From NCBI GenBank assembly GCA_016801885.1, contig CM028900.1, forward strand, positions 11,860,972 to 11,924,971: a stretch of 64,000 bases of DNA, written 5' to 3'. The notes under the pieces are model-generated. The model ran no database searches and was not told the DNA's origin. It worked only from the letters and a program-made list of their open reading frames with translations. The position numbers and the translations under genes are program-made. Positions within the stretch are counted from its first letter, which is position 1. Each line of letters opens with the position of its first letter. Positions 59,953 through 64,000 of this stretch are shown here, in pieces. This stretch comes from Toxotes chatareus (lineage: Eukaryota; Chordata; Actinopteri; Toxotidae).

Positions 59953-60090
59953 CTACAAAAATAAAGGAAATACAAGCACAAGCCAGACATAGCGATTAAT
60001 AGCTGACAAGAAAATATCCAGATATTCTTACTGTACTAGATCGACTCCACCAATAAGCAGTTTACTATAATAGTACAGATAAGTCCGTTA

Positions 60091-60308
60091 TCTTAAAACA
60101 GAGGTGTCCAAACTGTTCCACAAAGGGCCGTGTGGCTGCAGGTTTTTGTTCCAACCAATGAAGAGCACACAGTTTGACCAGTCAACTGTGTGAAGACTGA
60201 GATCAGTTGATTAAATGAGTCAACTCTGGTGTGCTGCTGCTTGGTTGGAACAAAAACCTGCAGCCACACGGTCCTTTGTGGAACAGTTTGGACACCCCTG
60301 CCTTAAAA
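60091..60308. mobile_element. Palindromic hAT-type MITE, copy 2
   Basis: The 202-bp element (60,099-60,300) has the same length and orientation as the copy at 55,359 and differs from it at a small number of positions. Ends are CAGAGGTGTCCAAACTGTTC and the inverse of CAGGGGTGTCCAAACTGTTC. Flanks TCTTAAAA and CCTTAAAA form an 8-bp duplication with one mismatch. Confidence 0.93.
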
Positions 60309-62319
60309 GATGCAAAGACACATAATATGGAACTGAAACATCCACGGTTCATTTCTGACTGGGAGTCTTTGTGTGTTATTTCTCTCTGTTTCTTCCAACA
60401 AGAAAAAAAAAAAACACCCTTCTGTCATCATTTGCCTATGGGATGTGAGGACGTGAGGACAAGAAGAAAGTCATTGTGGGTTTGGGGTCTTTGATATTTC
60501 GTCCTCATTAGTCCTAACACGCAAATCTAAGTCTGGTTCAGTGATAAATAATCACAAATCACGAGACAAGCAGTTATTGGGAAAACTGTGAAAACAAAAC
60601 AGTTACATTGACAAACATTTGATGTGCATTAAATATAACCACAATTCTAATTCTCAATTTTAGTTTTTAATCCTTGTTTGAAACTGTTTTATTTATATTT
60701 TTTACCTTGTCATGCAGATTACATATTTCCATTTGTCAAGACAGTACTTACTCCCTCATGTTGTGCGAGCTGCAGAGAGCCACAGAACAAACAGAGCATA
60801 ACAGTACAACTGTATCTGTCTTATACCATCACTGTGCCCTGCAGCATCACATACGTTATGTAATGAACATCATACTGCGCTCATGCTCTCATATAAATGT
60901 CATGTTTTTGTTCATGACACTGGTGCACAAGGAGGTCAATTCAACTGTAACCAATGAGCCATAAAGAAATGTTGCCTTATGCGCCGTATGACAAGGCTGG
61001 GAAGTTGAAGAACGCAAAAAATGTGGAACTAGTCTTCATATAAAAAAGAAAAAGAAAAAGAAAAAAAAATGTCAATGATGGAAATTCAACATCATGATCA
61101 TCACCTAAAATCTATTCAATTCATTCCGTTAACTAAGTACCAGCTGGATGCTTTTTGTAATGGAAATCTGTTCATAGGAAATTTCATCTGCTAATTATAA
61201 ACAATTTTCGTAAATTTTACATTTTGGGAAATGTTTCATGGCAGGAAATATATTACACTGCCCTAATATTTCACTGTAAATCTGATTACAGCAATACTGT
61301 GTAATTGGAAATAAACTCAGCCAGTCCTATTTAGATGGAAAAAAAAATGTGTAGTGTTGGGTGATATTTGTTTTTCTTTTTTCCTCCTCTCTTTTCTGTC
61401 ATGTTTAAAACCTCATCACCCCACATCTGACTCTAATACAAGCTAATTATTAAAACTGCATTTTCTACCTGATTTTCAAACTCAATCTTTAAACAATTTG
61501 TCAAATAAGCCAATAGTTCAAGATCATGTGGTAAAAGACAAACAAAAACCGATTATATGCCACAGACACTGTGCATTCTGGGTCAATAAAAAGCTGATAG
61601 AGGACCACTTAGTGACCAGCCAATTCTCTTGAGCCATTTGTTCCTGGATGGTAATGTACTCTCAGAGGTCACGTTTTAAATTCAATTGTACCCTCTGAAG
61701 TCAGCTAATCACTTTAGCAACCCTTCTGGGGTTTAAGAAGCCGTTTAAAAACATCTCGGTGACCTCAGTTTTTTTAAAAACACTTCCACGTGTCTACGAG
61801 AACTGACTCCCTGCTTACTGAGATGCTAAAAGATTTAGATTAATGTAAAGACTATACTCAGATTATGAAAATGGGTCAACTGTGGGGGAGTTTTTGTACA
61901 CAAGCAACCATCAGACTAATTAATTATTCAAAGTTGATAAATGCCATGAACCCTTTAGAGTCACTTCAACAAGCCAGGCTGTATTTGTCGACAATTTAAG
62001 GATTTAGGATTAGGGAGGAGCACTTTAACTGAGCCGCACATGGACAAATGAACTCAACCCCTCTGAGCCAATAAAGCCGGGCTCCCTGAGGGGTTGAATC
62101 CGGCACACAGGGTGGGGGTGTTGTTCTAGAGGAGGATTAGAACCATTGTCAGGTGTGTAAAAAGCACTCAGTTTCTATTTTGTGAGTAATGATGTCACTG
62201 ACTCTGAAGACACACAATACACCTGTCTCCATGAGCAACTGTTCTACAACCTCCAGCTCATTGTAGACAGCTGTCTTTTCAAGTGTGATTTTTATTCGTT
62301 GTTGTATCTTTGTCTAGAG
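60309..62319. other. rapgef4 5' intron, no recognised feature
   Basis: This should be intron towards the missing N-terminal exons of rapgef4. No segment on the minus strand resembles the upstream part of cNBD-A. An A-rich run is at 61,042-61,070. Nothing else is supported. Confidence 0.45.
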
Positions 62320-62485
62320 TTGAAAACCGTAAACTGAAAAATTGATTAGTTAATCGACAGAAAATCAACAGGTAATGGATAATTGATTAAATCACTGAAG
62401 TTTTCTTTTTCATATCATTGTGTATTGAAGATATTTGGTTTGGTACGGTTGGCTGGACAAAACAAGACGTATGAAGCTACATGAT
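62320..62485. repeat. Teleost interspersed repeat, copy C
   Basis: ATTGATTAGTTAATCGACAG, TATCATTGTGTATTGAAGAT and GTTGGCTGGACAAAACAAGA follow the order of the same family as the copies at 14,500 and 29,200. The right part is missing. Confidence 0.7.
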
Positions 62486-62984
62486 CTATCTACATGATCA
62501 ATCTATTAATCAAAAAAGAACAGAGATTAATGATAATTGCTGGTCAAAGTTACTCAGTCTAAAGAGATTAGTGAGTGTCTTCATTTGGGGGCCACTTTAT
62601 ATTTGTTGTTTTGAAATGTTCAATAAAAATAAAGTGGACTATCATGATTATTTCTTACTACAGGAGTTCATGCCTGCAAAATGCAATAAAATAAGCCTTT
62701 ACTTGAGTTTGCTCTGTGACACTGCAATTTTGTGATATATCAAATATGGTACTCCTCAGTTACACATTAAGACTGGTGGAGATGTGTTGCAACGGGGAGA
62801 TTTAAAGCAGGCACTTAGGATACCACCTTCATCTATATTGAATTGGGAATAGATGTGTACCTGAAACCCAGAAATTAAAATACTGCTGGGCTCTTTATAA
62901 TACTGTTCAATACTTTATAAAACTGTTCAGCATGTTGACACATATGCTAGCTGGGTTACTAACAAAGAATTAGCTAAGAAGATT

Positions 62985-63090
62985 GATCCCACTGTCAGAC
63001 AGTAGAGTGGGATCAATCTTCTCATCCAACTCAAGAAAGAAAGCAAATAAGCACATTTCCCAAAATATAAAACTATCACTTTAAATGAAT
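62985..63090. repeat. Teleost interspersed repeat fragment (second family, inverted end)
   Basis: ATCAATCTTCTCATCCAACT, AAGCAAATAAGCACATTTCC and CAAAATATAAAACTATCACT form the terminal 100 bp of the family whose other end is at 32,966. Next to it 62,980-63,021 is a perfect inverted repeat (AAGATTGATCCCACTGTC and its complement). Confidence 0.65.
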
Positions 63091-64000
63091 TAGTCCTATT
63101 ATTCACACATTGGCCTTTATCAGTTTAATCCCACAAAATTATTAGAGCATTAAATCAGTTCACGCGTCAGTTAGAGGGAATAAAACAGCACATATACTGG
63201 AATAATGGCAAACTGTGACGCATGAAAAGACACAGTTGACATCCTGACTTTGTAAGTTTATAAGTCTTGTTCATAAAGACATCAAAAACTAAATGTGCTT
63301 TCCAGGCTTCCCAGAAATGCAAATTTAAATATATATGACAATACTTCATGTCACAATAAAACAGCCACTGGGGGTGATTTGTGCAGCTACTTCCCCATTG
63401 TTTGTCATTTCTAACCATAACACTGACAGATATTTCCTTATCTGTTATCTCCAGTTGTAGAGGGAAGACGGGCCAGTACATCATTTTTTTTGTTTAGGAG
63501 CTTTTTAGGATTGTTAAGTTGTTACTACAGATCATCATTTACTGACAAATGGACAGTCAAGAGACATCTCTGCACAGAACATCCACTGTTGTATTAGTGG
63601 TGCAAATGTTTCTGCATGAGATGTGTAAAGCATGGATGCAGTAGACCTTTAGGGGTATTCTACAAAGCATAATCTCTCACTGCAGCCTTAACTTCAGTTT
63701 AAGCTTGATGATTGGTTCTCTCCTTTATTGTATCTTTGACTTTTTATCAAGCGGTCAGATCAAGAGGGCAGATGCTCATTTTAAGTGATGATGATTCAAC
63801 CAGAAAATGTCTTGCCCCCATCTAAAAAATGCTCAAACTGCCTTACAAAAAATAAATTAAAGAGGCCAGCAGACTCTGGAGCATTTTCTGGCAAAAACAA
63901 AATACCAATATTTACAAATATAGCACATGTAAGGCTCTGTAATTACAGGTACCATGATCCACAACTGACTAATGTTTGACAAATGTCTGTTTTTCATAAT
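63091..64000. other. rapgef4 5' intron to window end, no recognised feature
   Basis: AT-rich DNA without recognisable exon, repeat family or RNA gene. Confidence 0.45.

Overview
This window reads as a stretch of a ray-finned (teleost, probably percomorph) fish chromosome. It is AT-rich intron/exon DNA with short vertebrate-type exons, long TG/CA and AT microsatellites, tRNA-Lys-derived SINEs, hAT-type miniature transposons and several interspersed repeats that I recognise as common in teleost genomes. No operon-like or CRISPR structure is present.

Layout. Positions 1 to about 11,080 are a tandem satellite with a monomer of about 75 bp. It is regular to about 10,140 and increasingly decayed towards its right edge, and it runs off the left end of the window. 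Positions 11,081-16,300 are gene-poor and hold transposon relics: a tRNA-Lys SINE with a 13-bp target-site duplication, a frameshifted reverse-transcriptase fossil and a teleost interspersed repeat. Three protein-coding genes follow, all on the minus strand and head-to-tail: cdca7 (complete CDS, 10 exons, 16,527-20,457), map3k20/ZAK (complete CDS, 21,794-41,977, with both the ZAK-alpha and ZAK-beta 3' ends) and rapgef4/Epac2 (27 exons, 45,191-59,952, from the last part of the first cyclic-nucleotide domain to the stop; its 5' exons lie beyond position 64,000). As I recall, this order and shared orientation match the human RAPGEF4-MAP3K20-CDCA7 block on 2q31, which supports orthology.

Roles. 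The genes do not form one pathway. CDCA7 is a zinc-finger partner of the HELLS remodeller acting in DNA methylation of satellite heterochromatin. MAP3K20 is a MAP3K that senses ribosome stalling and stress. RAPGEF4 is a cAMP-activated exchange factor for Rap GTPases. Exon boundaries were placed by hand from reading-frame phase, splice dinucleotides and remembered human orthologues. In all three genes every junction keeps frame; two need GC-AG introns.

I found no clear new biological system. The observations most worth checking are splice sites built on dinucleotide repeats (a UG tract in place of the polypyrimidine tract of a rapgef4 exon, and a CA tract just after a map3k20 donor), the two GC-AG introns, recurrent variant monomers in the satellite, canonical E2F sites upstream of cdca7, and transposons with intact target-site duplications.
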